From: JALYYC01 sp039922495
GTDB taxonomy: Bacteria > Chloroflexota > Dormibacteria > CF-121
Length of the DNA stretch: 41,583 bases
Assembly (NCBI GenBank): GCA_039922495.1
Contig: JBDTEO010000026.1
Location: 1 to 41,583, forward strand
Direction of reading: 5' to 3'
Shown here one piece after another: positions 1 through 6,795 of this stretch. Numbering within the stretch: the stretch's first letter is position 1; each line of letters starts with the position of its first letter. Made by a program: the position numbers and the translations under genes. The notes beneath the pieces are model-generated. The model saw only the letters and a program-made list of their open reading frames with translations, was not told where the DNA came from and searched no databases.

Positions 1-1
1 C

Positions 2-94
2 AACGGCACTCCGTTCACCGATCGGGGCTTTGAGCACATCCCGGCTCTGATGCACCTCCAGCCCTGGCTCGCGGCCTTCACCAAGGTCGGGTAA
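2..94 (+). CDS. C-terminal end of an unidentified protein (partial)
   Basis: An open frame enters from the left edge and ends at the TAA at 92-94, giving about 30 residues rich in aromatic and hydrophobic positions (it ends with ..QPWLAAFTKVG). Codon use is like that of the neighbouring genes, so it is probably the real tail of a gene that starts outside the window. I do not recognise the family from this tail. The next gene is convergent, with its stop at 132. Confidence 0.5.
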   Translation, partial: NGTPFTDRGFEHIPALMHLQPWLAAFTKVG

Positions 95-131
95 CTCGCG
101 CCATATCTATACGGGAACTTCACCTAGACCG

Positions 132-1037
132 TCAGCGGCGGGCGATCTGCCGCAGCGGCATCCTCGGCCCATAGCGCGGCGCCGTGATGCCGGCCGCCCC
201 GAGCAGCCGGATCACCCGGGCGCGATGCCCTCGGTAGGGTTCGAGCAGCTCGAGCATGCGGGCGTCCGATCCCCGCGGCTCGCCGGCCAGCGCCCAGCTG
301 ACGACATGGGGCAGGTTGTAGTCGCCGACGGAGACCGCGTCCCGGTCGCCGAGCGCGACAGCCACGATCTCGGCCGCCGACCAGGGGCCGATGCCGGGGA
401 GGCGCTGCAGCTGGCGACTGGCCTCGGCGAACCCGAGCCGGACCAGCGCCTCCAACCGGGAGGCGAGCGCAGCCGCGTTGCGGATGACGTCGGCCTTCCG
501 CCGTTCGATGCCAAAGCGATGGAAATCCCAGTAGGGCGTCCCGAGGAGCCGCCGCGGGCTCGGCGGCAGGAGTAAGCCGCAATCGCCGGGGGCCGGCTCC
601 CCGAGCGCGGAGACCAGCGCCGCGTAGCCGGCCCAGGCTTCGATGCCCGGCACCTTTTGCTCGAGCACGCTGAGAACCAGGGTTTCGAACACGGCGTTGG
701 TCCGCCCCAGGCGAAGGCCGGGATGCCTCCGGTGAATAGCGCTCAGCAGTGGGTGAGAGGGATGGAATGATTCGGGCTGGTCGTCGAGTCCGACGAGAGC
801 CGGCGCTGTCTCTATCGCCCACCCTGCCCCCGGCCCCCAGGCGCGGGCGACCAGCCGTTCCGGCTGCAGCTCAACCTCAAGCGTCGAGGCGCCCTCCGGC
901 GTCCAGCTGGCGCGCCAGACCCGATCGGACTCGATCCGGATGGTGCGGTCGCGGGCTCCGCCTCGCTGGAGGGCGCCGAGGGTCAATGCCAGATCGAGCG
1001 AATTCGGCCGCGGCAACTCGGCCACGAGAGGGGGCAC
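132..1037 (-). CDS. DNA-3-methyladenine glycosylase II (AlkA-like)
   Basis: Base-excision repair glycosylase of the HhH-GPD superfamily, removing alkylated purines from DNA. The 301-residue protein has an N-terminal AlkA-type domain and a helical domain with the helix-hairpin-helix LPGIGPWSA at 213-221. The catalytic aspartate is expected at D239 in the segment VGDYNLP, matching the position of AlkA D238. There is no FeS cysteine cluster, as usual for AlkA rather than Nth. The start is GTG at 1037. No Shine-Dalgarno precedes it, but TACCCT lies 6 nt upstream, so the mRNA is probably leaderless. It is divergent from the zinc-ribbon gene at 1155. Confidence 0.88.
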   Translation of the reverse strand: MPPLVAELPRPNSLDLALTLGALQRGGARDRTIRIESDRVWRASWTPEGASTLEVELQPERLVARAWGPGAGWAIETAPALVGLDDQPESFHPSHPLLSAIHRRHPGLRLGRTNAVFETLVLSVLEQKVPGIEAWAGYAALVSALGEPAPGDCGLLLPPSPRRLLGTPYWDFHRFGIERRKADVIRNAAALASRLEALVRLGFAEASRQLQRLPGIGPWSAAEIVAVALGDRDAVSVGDYNLPHVVSWALAGEPRGSDARMLELLEPYRGHRARVIRLLGAAGITAPRYGPRMPLRQIARR

Positions 1038-1043
1038 AGGGGC

Positions 1044-1049
1044 AGGGTA
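1044..1049 (-). promoter_or_regulatory. -10 box for leaderless alkA-like gene
   Basis: Read on the minus strand, TACCCT (TANNNT) is separated from the GTG at 1037 by 6 nt. That places transcription initiation at or next to the start codon. No Shine-Dalgarno is visible. It belongs to a recurring pattern in this window. Confidence 0.5.
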
Positions 1050-1154
1050 CTCCGCGGCGCACGCCGGTCACCAATCACGATCCGTACGTATTTGAAGGTG
1101 ATATGCGTATCGTCAATTGAGCTTATAGGGTGGGTGCCAGTCGGAGGGACGCAA

Positions 1155-1946
1155 ATGGTTCGGTGCAAGCGCTGCGGGGTTGAAAACTACGCGATCGATA
1201 TGTGGTGCTCGAATTGTTCGCACCACCTCGACTGGGGGCCGCCGGCGGCCGCCGCCACCCCGGAACCTGAGGTCGCCGGCCCGGTCGCCGAACCTGATGT
1301 CGTCGCCCCGGTCGCCAGGTCGAGGAGGCGTCGGCTCGCACCAGTCTGGATAGTCCCAGTCGCAGCCGCCGTGTTGGTTGCCATCGTGCTGGCCCTTCCG
1401 GTCGCGGGATGGTTCAAGGCCGCCCGCAATCAAGACCGCACGCCGCAGCTTCCGCTGACGGCTGGGCTGAGCCAGACGACGCCCCTCGGGACCCCTGCCG
1501 CCAGTCCCGTTGCGCCCACCCCGTCGCCGAGCGCGACTCCGGTCCAGCCGGCGCCTCAGCCCCCGATTGTTCAGCAGCCGCTCGGAGAGCAAACGGTTCC
1601 GGTGCCCGCGTACCAGACGACCGTGGGCGATCCAACTCGTAGCGTCGCCGGCTTTTACCAGGCGGTTGCCGCTCATCGGTTCGATGCCGCCGCCGCGCTG
1701 TGGAGCGCGCGGATGCAGGCGAACTATCCACCCGGGGAGTTCATCAACCACCGTTTCGCGTCCACGCAGCAGATGGGTCTGCGTCAGGACCGGACGCTCG
1801 CCAATAACGGGCAGGTCGCCACGGTGTACATCGACCTGATCGAGGTCTACGCGGGCTCAACCCGGCACTGGGTCGGGACCTGGCAGGTGGTGCGCACCTC
1901 ATCCGGCTGGCTGCTCGACCAGCCAAACCTGCGAGCCGCCGGCTAA
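1155..1946 (+). CDS. Zinc-ribbon membrane protein with NTF2-like outer domain
   Basis: 263 residues. An N-terminal zinc ribbon (C4, C7, C18, C21) is followed by an acidic Pro/Ala linker, an Arg-rich stop (about 55-60), one transmembrane helix (about 61-84), a Pro/Thr/Ser-rich stalk and a C-terminal domain from about residue 160. The end of that domain (..VGTWQVVRTSSGWLLDQP) resembles SnoaL/NTF2-like or DUF4878-type folds. The start at 1155 was chosen because CGGAGGGA at 1142-1149 is well spaced; the longer frame from a TTG at 1092 has no such signal. The ribbon closely resembles that of the next gene (2007). The topology suggests a cytoplasmic ribbon and an extracytoplasmic sensor or binding domain. 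Function unknown. Confidence 0.8.
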   Translation: MVRCKRCGVENYAIDMWCSNCSHHLDWGPPAAAATPEPEVAGPVAEPDVVAPVARSRRRRLAPVWIVPVAAAVLVAIVLALPVAGWFKAARNQDRTPQLPLTAGLSQTTPLGTPAASPVAPTPSPSATPVQPAPQPPIVQQPLGEQTVPVPAYQTTVGDPTRSVAGFYQAVAAHRFDAAAALWSARMQANYPPGEFINHRFASTQQMGLRQDRTLANNGQVATVYIDLIEVYAGSTRHWVGTWQVVRTSSGWLLDQPNLRAAG

Positions 1947-2006
1947 TGCCAACGATTCGACCGCTACCCGGGTGGCGCCGGAACATGGTTACATCAGCGA
2001 AGGGTC

Positions 2007-3104
2007 GTGATTAAGCAAAAGAGCGCCATGGGCACCAGCGTCCGCTGCCCGCGCTGCAAGCACGAGAACCTGGCGATCGATATCTGGTGCGCCCGCTGCG
2101 GGACGCCGGTTGATTGGCGGGGCACCCGAACTACCGCAGACGGGGCTGGAAACGGACACGCACCTGCCGCCGATCCGGCGCCTCCAACACCAAGCCCGAC
2201 CGAGGGTCGCGTTTTCTGTCCAGGCTGTGACCTCGCTAATGAAGTGACCAACAAGTTCTGCCCCAGCTGTGGCCACGCCATCGCAGCGGCCGGGATCGTC
2301 TCGCGGGTAACGTCCGGGACGCCGCAGCCTTCGCGGCTGCAGCTGGAGCGGCCGGGCAGACCGACGCGGATGCCACAAATGCCACGTCTCCGTGTGCCCC
2401 ACGTGACGCTCCCCATGCTGCAGGTGTCTCGCCTGAGGCTACCCCGGATGCGGATGCCTCGCCTGCCGCTGCCCCGGATGCAGATGCCTCGTCGTTCAGT
2501 GGTGGCCTGGGCGATCGCGGCGGTCGTGCTGGTCCTGCTGCTGGCGCCCCTGGCCTACGTGCTCTCACCGTCAGCCCGGCGCCTGGTCGCTGGTCAGAGC
2601 AGACCGACGGCGACCGTGGCCCGAACCACCCCGCCCGCAGCTGGGCAGGGGAGCGCGGTTGGCACGGCGGTCCCAGGCGTCGAGGCCAAGACCGGGCTCA
2701 CGTACACGACCGGCGCCTGCGCCTCGAACAAGCCTTGTCTCAAGCTTGCGCGGCAGACGACCGGCCTGGGCGCGGCAGCGATACAGTTTTCAACTGCCGG
2801 CTCTGGTGGTCGCCAGTGCGCCGGCTATGTCTACCAGGCTGCCGGTGCGTGGCATTTTCTCAACGCGACCTGCGGGCTTCCGGGGCAGGTCAGCCCGCTG
2901 GTCGGCAGCCAGGCCACGGTGCATGTTCCCGGCCAGTGCGCCAACGTGCGCGATGCGGCCGGCCTGCACGGCAGCATCGCTGCCTGCCTGAATGACGGGA
3001 CGAGCGTCCGCGTCGACGGCGGGCCGAATTATGTCGACGGGAAGATCTGGTGGCACCTGGAGAACAAGGGCTGGATGGCGCACGACTTCCTCAAGAGCGC
3101 CTAG
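2007..3104 (+). CDS. Double zinc-ribbon membrane protein with SH3-like outer domain
   Basis: 365 residues from GTG 2007; ATG 2028 (M8) is an alternative start. Two zinc ribbons (C14/C17/C28/C31 and C71/C74/C85/C88) are followed by a basic Met/Pro/Leu/Arg repeat segment (about 117-162), one transmembrane helix (about 164-186), a Pro/Thr linker and an outer domain with paired cysteines. The end resembles a bacterial SH3 domain (VRDAAG.., ..VDGKIWWHLENKGWMAHDF). The first ribbon shares the pattern C-x-R-C-x2-E-N-x-A-I-D-x-W-C-x2-C-x4-D-W with the preceding gene, 60 bp upstream, so the two are probably a co-transcribed paralogous pair. Ligand and function are unknown. The gene ends 9 bp from the convergent gene at 3114. 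Confidence 0.8.
   Translation: MIKQKSAMGTSVRCPRCKHENLAIDIWCARCGTPVDWRGTRTTADGAGNGHAPAADPAPPTPSPTEGRVFCPGCDLANEVTNKFCPSCGHAIAAAGIVSRVTSGTPQPSRLQLERPGRPTRMPQMPRLRVPHVTLPMLQVSRLRLPRMRMPRLPLPRMQMPRRSVVAWAIAAVVLVLLLAPLAYVLSPSARRLVAGQSRPTATVARTTPPAAGQGSAVGTAVPGVEAKTGLTYTTGACASNKPCLKLARQTTGLGAAAIQFSTAGSGGRQCAGYVYQAAGAWHFLNATCGLPGQVSPLVGSQATVHVPGQCANVRDAAGLHGSIAACLNDGTSVRVDGGPNYVDGKIWWHLENKGWMAHDFLKSA
2430..2489 (+). repeat. Two tandem 30-bp units in coding sequence
   Basis: The units at 2430-2459 and 2460-2489 match at 26 of 30 positions. They encode two decapeptides of the form RL-x-LPRM-x-MP just before the transmembrane helix of the double zinc-ribbon protein. Less perfect Met/Pro/Leu units precede them. 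Confidence 0.75.
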
Positions 3105-3113
3105 CGCGGTCGG

Positions 3114-3539
3114 TCAGTCGGCGTGCCGCGGCTGCTCGCTGCGCAACCGCTTGGTAACCTCGAGCAACATCTTGTAGGTGATGCCGGCGTTCTCCATCAA
3201 GAGCGGCTTGATCTCCCACGAAATCAGGGTCATACAGACCGTGTCATGCTCCGCAAAGATATCCGCGGTCCTCGGCCCGCCATCCAGGATCGCGACCTCG
3301 CCGAAGAACTGACCGGGCCCCATGGTGGCGACGGTCCGCCCATCCTTCTTCACGGAAATTTGGCCTTCTCGGATGATGTACAGCCCGTGGCCACTGCTTC
3401 CGGCCTTGACGATTTCCGTACCGGCTGCGTACCGCTGGTCCTTGACCAGCTTGGCCAGAATCGCCAGCTCCTTGCGGTCGAGTCCGCTGAAGAGGGGGAC
3501 CCGTCGCAGCTCATCGGTCGCGTCGGTCTTGCCAGCCAT
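3114..3539 (-). CDS. Stand-alone cyclic-nucleotide-binding domain protein
   Basis: 141 residues forming a single Crp/cNMP-binding beta-roll. It opens with LRRVPLFSGLDRKELAILA and has the hinge GQFFGEVAILDGGPRTA, close to the phosphate-binding cassette GE-x-A-[IL]-x(4)-RTA. There is no helix-turn-helix after the C-helix, so it is not a DNA-binding Crp; it more likely acts as a regulatory domain binding a partner protein. The gene lies downstream of the hemerythrin gene but is separated from it by a strong terminator at 3585-3612. It therefore needs its own promoter, for which TATCGT lies 8 nt before the ATG. The ligand cannot be deduced. Confidence 0.85.
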   Translation of the reverse strand: MAGKTDATDELRRVPLFSGLDRKELAILAKLVKDQRYAAGTEIVKAGSSGHGLYIIREGQISVKKDGRTVATMGPGQFFGEVAILDGGPRTADIFAEHDTVCMTLISWEIKPLLMENAGITYKMLLEVTKRLRSEQPRHAD

Positions 3540-3547
3540 AATCGGTA

Positions 3548-3553
3548 ACGATA
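3548..3553 (-). promoter_or_regulatory. Possible -10 box for the cNMP-binding protein gene
   Basis: TATCGT on the minus strand lies 8 nt before the ATG at 3539 and just downstream of the hemerythrin terminator. No Shine-Dalgarno is seen, consistent with leaderless expression. Confidence 0.35.
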
Positions 3554-3584
3554 CTACCGTGTCGGGCGGCTCCCTTTCGGGCAG

Positions 3585-3612
3585 AAAAAAAGGTCCGGCA
3601 CCTCGCCGGACC
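3585..3612 (-). terminator. Rho-independent terminator after hemerythrin gene
   Basis: A perfect 8-bp stem (GGTCCGGC / GCCGGACC) with a 5-nt loop is followed, in minus-strand direction, by seven T (3591-3585). It lies 20 nt past the stop of the hemerythrin gene. Confidence 0.9.
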
Positions 3613-3632
3613 CTGTCGAGCGAACCCGGCGG

Positions 3633-4079
3633 CTAGCGCATCTGCGCGGCCGCCAGCTCGCGCTCTTTCATCTCTTCCATCCGCTTGCCGAGATCCTTCA
3701 GCTCCTTCTCCGAAAGCACCGTCTTCTCGACCTCGGGGAACAGCCCCTTCTCCTCCTCGCCGACGTGATGCTGGACGTCCTCCATCAAGACCTTGAGCCC
3801 GGCGAGCCACTCCTCGGTGTTCTTGTCGGCCCTGGCCAAATCGGCCAGCACCATCTTGACCTGCTTGTGCTCTTCGAATGACTCCACCACGAGGTCGTGG
3901 GTCTGGGTGGCGTTCTTGACCGCGGGGTAGAAGATCTGCTCCTCGATGTCGGCATGGACGGTCAACTCGGTCATCAGCTCCTTGAACAGCTGCGCTCGGT
4001 TCCCGTCGCCCTTTTCGATCTGGGAAAAAATCTTCTCGACGTGCCGGTGGTCGTTCTTGAGTAGCGTGATCGCATCCAT
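3633..4079 (-). CDS. Hemerythrin HHE-domain protein
   Basis: 148 residues forming a four-helix bundle with the expected diiron ligands: H11/H13 in NDHRHVEK, H42 with E46 in HADIEEQIFYP, a histidine in FEEHKQ, and H/E in HHVGEEEKGLFP. Such proteins bind O2 or NO, or act in iron or oxidative stress handling. The ATG at 4079 is preceded by AAGGAG 8 nt upstream. A longer frame up to 4145 would run into the terminator hairpin at 4122-4145, which supports the shorter start. C-terminal residues after about 110 are charged and probably form a helical extension. Confidence 0.88.
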   Translation of the reverse strand: MDAITLLKNDHRHVEKIFSQIEKGDGNRAQLFKELMTELTVHADIEEQIFYPAVKNATQTHDLVVESFEEHKQVKMVLADLARADKNTEEWLAGLKVLMEDVQHHVGEEEKGLFPEVEKTVLSEKELKDLGKRMEEMKERELAAAQMR

Positions 4080-4121
4080 GAGGGCTGCTCCTTCTGAATC
4101 CGCGGGGTCCCTTCCAACACG

Positions 4122-4145
4122 AAAAGTGGACGGTGAGGCGTCCAC
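4122..4145 (-). terminator. Rho-independent terminator after the small membrane peptide gene
   Basis: Stem GTGGACG / CGTCCAC (7 bp, perfect) with a 6-nt loop, followed on the minus strand by TTTT (4125-4122). It lies 25 nt past the stop of the gene at 4170-4253 and upstream of the hemerythrin Shine-Dalgarno. Confidence 0.75.
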
Positions 4146-4169
4146 CTGCGAGGTCAGCGAAACGAACTG

Positions 4170-4253
4170 TTAGTGGTGAAAGAACAGCAGCCAGACGATG
4201 AACAGGATCACGAGGATCGTTCCCAGGCCTGGGTGCGGTCCGTACCGATACAT
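4170..4253 (-). CDS. 27-residue single-helix membrane peptide (lmo0937/DUF5670-like)
   Basis: A short polar head (MYRYGPHPGLG) is followed by one hydrophobic helix (TILVILFIVWLLFFHH) and a TAA stop. GGGAGG lies 7 nt before the ATG at 4253, and a terminator follows the gene (4122-4145). Both support a real small gene; the longer frame running up to 4433 is not needed. Similar tiny membrane proteins of the lmo0937 family are common and often stress-linked. Its presence next to hemerythrin hints at a stress function, which is inference. Confidence 0.72.
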   Translation of the reverse strand: MYRYGPHPGLGTILVILFIVWLLFFHH

Positions 4254-4283
4254 GCTCTTACCTCCCTGCTCGGCGGGCGCGAT

Positions 4284-4332
4284 CCCCCCGAATGTGTCGT
4301 TTAATGATATCAACGATATCACCTTAGGGGGG
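4284..4332. promoter_or_regulatory. Nested inverted repeats, operator-like, upstream of the small peptide gene
   Basis: A perfect 7-bp inverted repeat TGATATC-AAC-GATATCA (4305-4321) sits in an AT-rich patch about 50 nt upstream of the small peptide ATG. It is flanked by C6 at 4284-4289 and G6 at 4327-4332, which could also pair. The inner repeat has the size of a site for a dimeric HTH repressor. No regulator gene is adjacent. Confidence 0.45.
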
Positions 4333-4377
4333 AACAGAAGAGCAAGCATCGGTCGGAAGGGCGGGGGCGGCGCGAAG

Positions 4378-4935
4378 TCAGGGGATCGAGCCGGCCTGAA
4401 AGCGATTTCGGAGCCGCCAGATGCCGTCGACATAGCTCCGGCTGCTCGGGTAGACGCCGTGGTGCCGAGTGGCGCTCAGGCCCTGGTAGTACGCGGCGAG
4501 CACCAGCTTCGGATCATGTAGCTGGTCCAGGTAGGACCGGAGGAGCGCGGCGCCGAGTTCGGCGTTGTCGACGGGATTGTTCAGGTTCACCGATCGGTGG
4601 AGGAGCGCCGGGCCAGCCGAGGCGGCCGTGGAGGGCTCGATCTGCATCAGGCCGACGGCGCCGGTCCGGGACCGGGCGGCCTGGTTCCAGCCGCTTTCCC
4701 AGTACGAGACCGCGAGGACGAAGTTGGGGTTGACTCGATGGTGACGCGCCGCGCTGACAAGGCTGGCCTTGGCCTGGGCCCTGGTGAGCCGGACCGGAGC
4801 GGCCGCGTGCTGGGGAGGCCGCCCGGGCGGTGCGGCGTGATGGTGCCCGAGCGCGTAGGCGGGGTGGGCGAGCAGGGCGGTGGCGATCGCCAGCGTTGGG
4901 AGAAGGGCGCCGAGCGAGCCCCGGACTCGGGTCAT
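4378..4935 (-). CDS. Secreted lytic transglycosylase (SLT domain)
   Basis: 185 residues. The signal peptide runs from M1 to about A28 (basic start, hydrophobic core, ..AHPAYALG). A His/Pro/Ala linker follows, then a lysozyme-like SLT fold. The catalytic glutamate is E80 in SYWESGWN, followed by the typical TGAVGLMQIEPSTA and a later VLAAYYQGL segment (usually A-Y-N-x-G). It should cleave peptidoglycan outside the membrane, producing 1,6-anhydro ends. No carbohydrate-binding or LysM domain is present. There is no Shine-Dalgarno before the ATG; TAACGT lies 10 nt upstream. Confidence 0.85.
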   Translation of the reverse strand: MTRVRGSLGALLPTLAIATALLAHPAYALGHHHAAPPGRPPQHAAAPVRLTRAQAKASLVSAARHHRVNPNFVLAVSYWESGWNQAARSRTGAVGLMQIEPSTAASAGPALLHRSVNLNNPVDNAELGAALLRSYLDQLHDPKLVLAAYYQGLSATRHHGVYPSSRSYVDGIWRLRNRFQAGSIP

Positions 4936-4945
4936 CGTTGAGAAA

Positions 4946-4951
4946 ACGTTA
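4946..4951 (-). promoter_or_regulatory. Possible -10 box for the transglycosylase gene
   Basis: TAACGT on the minus strand lies 10 nt before the ATG at 4935, in an AT-richer patch with no Shine-Dalgarno. This is a weaker example of the TANNNT pattern. Confidence 0.3.
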
Positions 4952-5028
4952 CAAGCGTCGCCGGCTTGCGGTCGAGCTGCAAAAGATTGTTAAGGGGAGG
5001 GGCCGCGTCGCGGCCCGCTAACCGTCCC

Positions 5029-5057
5029 TTGACTTTGGGTCAGGCCCAGCATCAAAT
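5029..5057 (+). promoter_or_regulatory. Candidate promoter of the amine operon
   Basis: TTGACT at 5029-5034, a 17-nt spacer and TCAAAT at 5052-5057. It lies about 55 nt upstream of the permease ATG at 5112, leaving a leader that carries the Shine-Dalgarno at 5098-5104. Confidence 0.4.
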
Positions 5058-5111
5058 ATATGAGCAGCCCGAAGGGAGTTCATTTTGTTCGGGCGAAAGG
5101 AAGGCGTAAGC

Positions 5112-6731
5112 ATGCCGGCGGTGACCAAAGAGGAGCAAATCCGGGCCGATACGGCGCGGTTGCACCAGATGGGCTACGCGCAACAACTGTTCCGCGACAT
5201 GGGTGGCTTCAGCAACTTTGCGATCTCATTCACCATCATCTCGGTTCTGACGGGGGGTCTCACGCTGTACGGCTATGGCCTGAACCATGGCGGACCGCAG
5301 CAGATGGGCATCGGCTGGCTGCTCGTCGGCGCCATGGTGCTCGTGGTCGCGGCGGCGATGGCCCAGCTGGCGTCGGCGCTGCCGACCGCCGGCGCGCTCT
5401 ATTACCAGGCCGCCAAGCTTGGCAATAAGCACTGGGGCTGGATCACCGGGTGGTTCAACCTGATCGGCCAGATCACCATCACCACTGGCATCGTGTTCGG
5501 AAACGCCATCTTCGCTGCGGCGCTCCTCAACGCGCTCTTCAACTACCCGGCCGATCTCACGACTACGCCGGGCAAGGTTGGGGTGATCGCGATCTTCGCC
5601 ATCCTGTTGGCGGTGCAAGCGACGATCAACCACGTGGGCGTCCGGCTGGCGGCACGGGCCGCCGATATCAGCGTCTGGTGGCATATCGGAGTGATCGTGG
5701 TGCTGCTTGTCACGGTCGGCATCCTGCACCCGCTCCACCCGCTCAGCTACGCGTTTACCCAGTCCTACAACCAGTCCGGCTTCGGCTCGCCCCTGTATGC
5801 GTTCCTGGTTGGCCTGTTGCTGGCGCAGTGGACCTTTACCGGCTACGACGCTTCCGCCCACGTCACGGAAGAGACCGTCAACCCGGCAAAGCGAGCGCCC
5901 TGGGGGATCGTGAACTCGGTCTTCTGGTCGCTCATCTTCGGCTACCTGATGCTGATCGTCCTGACGCTGGCGATTCCGGATCTCAAGGCGACCGCGGCCA
6001 GCGGCAACCCGGTGCTCGACATCGTCAAGAATGCATTGGGCTCGACCGGCGGCCTGCTCCTGTTCGCCGGCTTCGTGATCGCACAGGCCTTCTGCGGCCT
6101 GAGCTCCATTACGTCGAACTCACGGATGCTATTCGCGTTCAGCCGCGACGGCGCGCTTCCAGGTTCAAAGTGGTTGCACGTCGTCAGCAAGAAATACCGG
6201 ACGCCAGCGCGCGCGATCTGGGTGGCCGCGATCATCGCGTTCATCCCGGCCCTGGCGCAGTTCCCGGTTCCCGCGATCTACTCGATCGTGGTGTCGATTT
6301 CCGTCATCGGGCTCTACGTCTCGTACGTGATCCCCGTCTTGTTGGCGCTGCTCCATCCAGAACGGTGGACGCCAGGACCCTGGAATCTCGGGCGCTGGTG
6401 GCCAATCGTCGGCTGGACGGCGGTGATCTGGGTAGCGTTCATCAGCCTGGTGCTGATGCTTCCCGAATTCAAAGCCGACTTTACCGGCGACATTGTTGGC
6501 TGGCTGACGGCGACGGGCACTTGGGCCGGACCGGCGGTGGTGATCTTCCTGGTCCTCGGCGGGCTCTACTACCTGCTCTGGGGTCAGCACCACTACACCG
6601 GTCCGATCACGATGGGCTCCGAAGACGAGATGCAGCGTCTCGAGTCGGAGACTGAAAGCGGCTCGATCTACCGCGAGCCGGGGGTGACGGAGAGGGCGCC
6701 CACGACGCGACCGGAACCTCAACGAGTCTGA
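5112..6731 (+). CDS. APC-family amino acid/amine permease
   Basis: 539 residues with about 12 hydrophobic helices. The N-terminal half carries the APC signature around FSNFAISFTIISVLTGG, with SALPTAGALYYQAAKLG and the TGYDASAHVTEET segment typical of the GABA/choline (ACT, TC 2.A.3.4) branch. The ATG at 5112 is preceded by AGGAAGG 7 nt upstream; a TTG at 5085 is open but lacks such a signal. It is the first gene of an apparent operon with SDR, ALDH and a gamma-glutamyl-amine synthetase, so the likely substrate is an amine or omega-amino acid (inference). It is followed by a strong hairpin at 6749-6777. Confidence 0.88.
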   Translation: MPAVTKEEQIRADTARLHQMGYAQQLFRDMGGFSNFAISFTIISVLTGGLTLYGYGLNHGGPQQMGIGWLLVGAMVLVVAAAMAQLASALPTAGALYYQAAKLGNKHWGWITGWFNLIGQITITTGIVFGNAIFAAALLNALFNYPADLTTTPGKVGVIAIFAILLAVQATINHVGVRLAARAADISVWWHIGVIVVLLVTVGILHPLHPLSYAFTQSYNQSGFGSPLYAFLVGLLLAQWTFTGYDASAHVTEETVNPAKRAPWGIVNSVFWSLIFGYLMLIVLTLAIPDLKATAASGNPVLDIVKNALGSTGGLLLFAGFVIAQAFCGLSSITSNSRMLFAFSRDGALPGSKWLHVVSKKYRTPARAIWVAAIIAFIPALAQFPVPAIYSIVVSISVIGLYVSYVIPVLLALLHPERWTPGPWNLGRWWPIVGWTAVIWVAFISLVLMLPEFKADFTGDIVGWLTATGTWAGPAVVIFLVLGGLYYLLWGQHHYTGPITMGSEDEMQRLESETESGSIYREPGVTERAPTTRPEPQRV

Positions 6732-6748
6732 GCACGCGATAGGCTGAG

Positions 6749-6777
6749 ACGAGGCGCGAGCCAAGCTCGCGCCTCGT
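6749..6777 (+). terminator. 13-bp perfect hairpin between permease and SDR genes
   Basis: ACGAGGCGCGAGC pairs perfectly with GCTCGCGCCTCGT around a 3-nt loop (CAA). No T-run follows. It could be a U-tract-less terminator or attenuator, or an mRNA-stabilising hairpin that sets permease expression apart from the downstream enzymes. Confidence 0.6.
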
Positions 6778-6795
6778 GAACTTCCGGGGAGGGAC

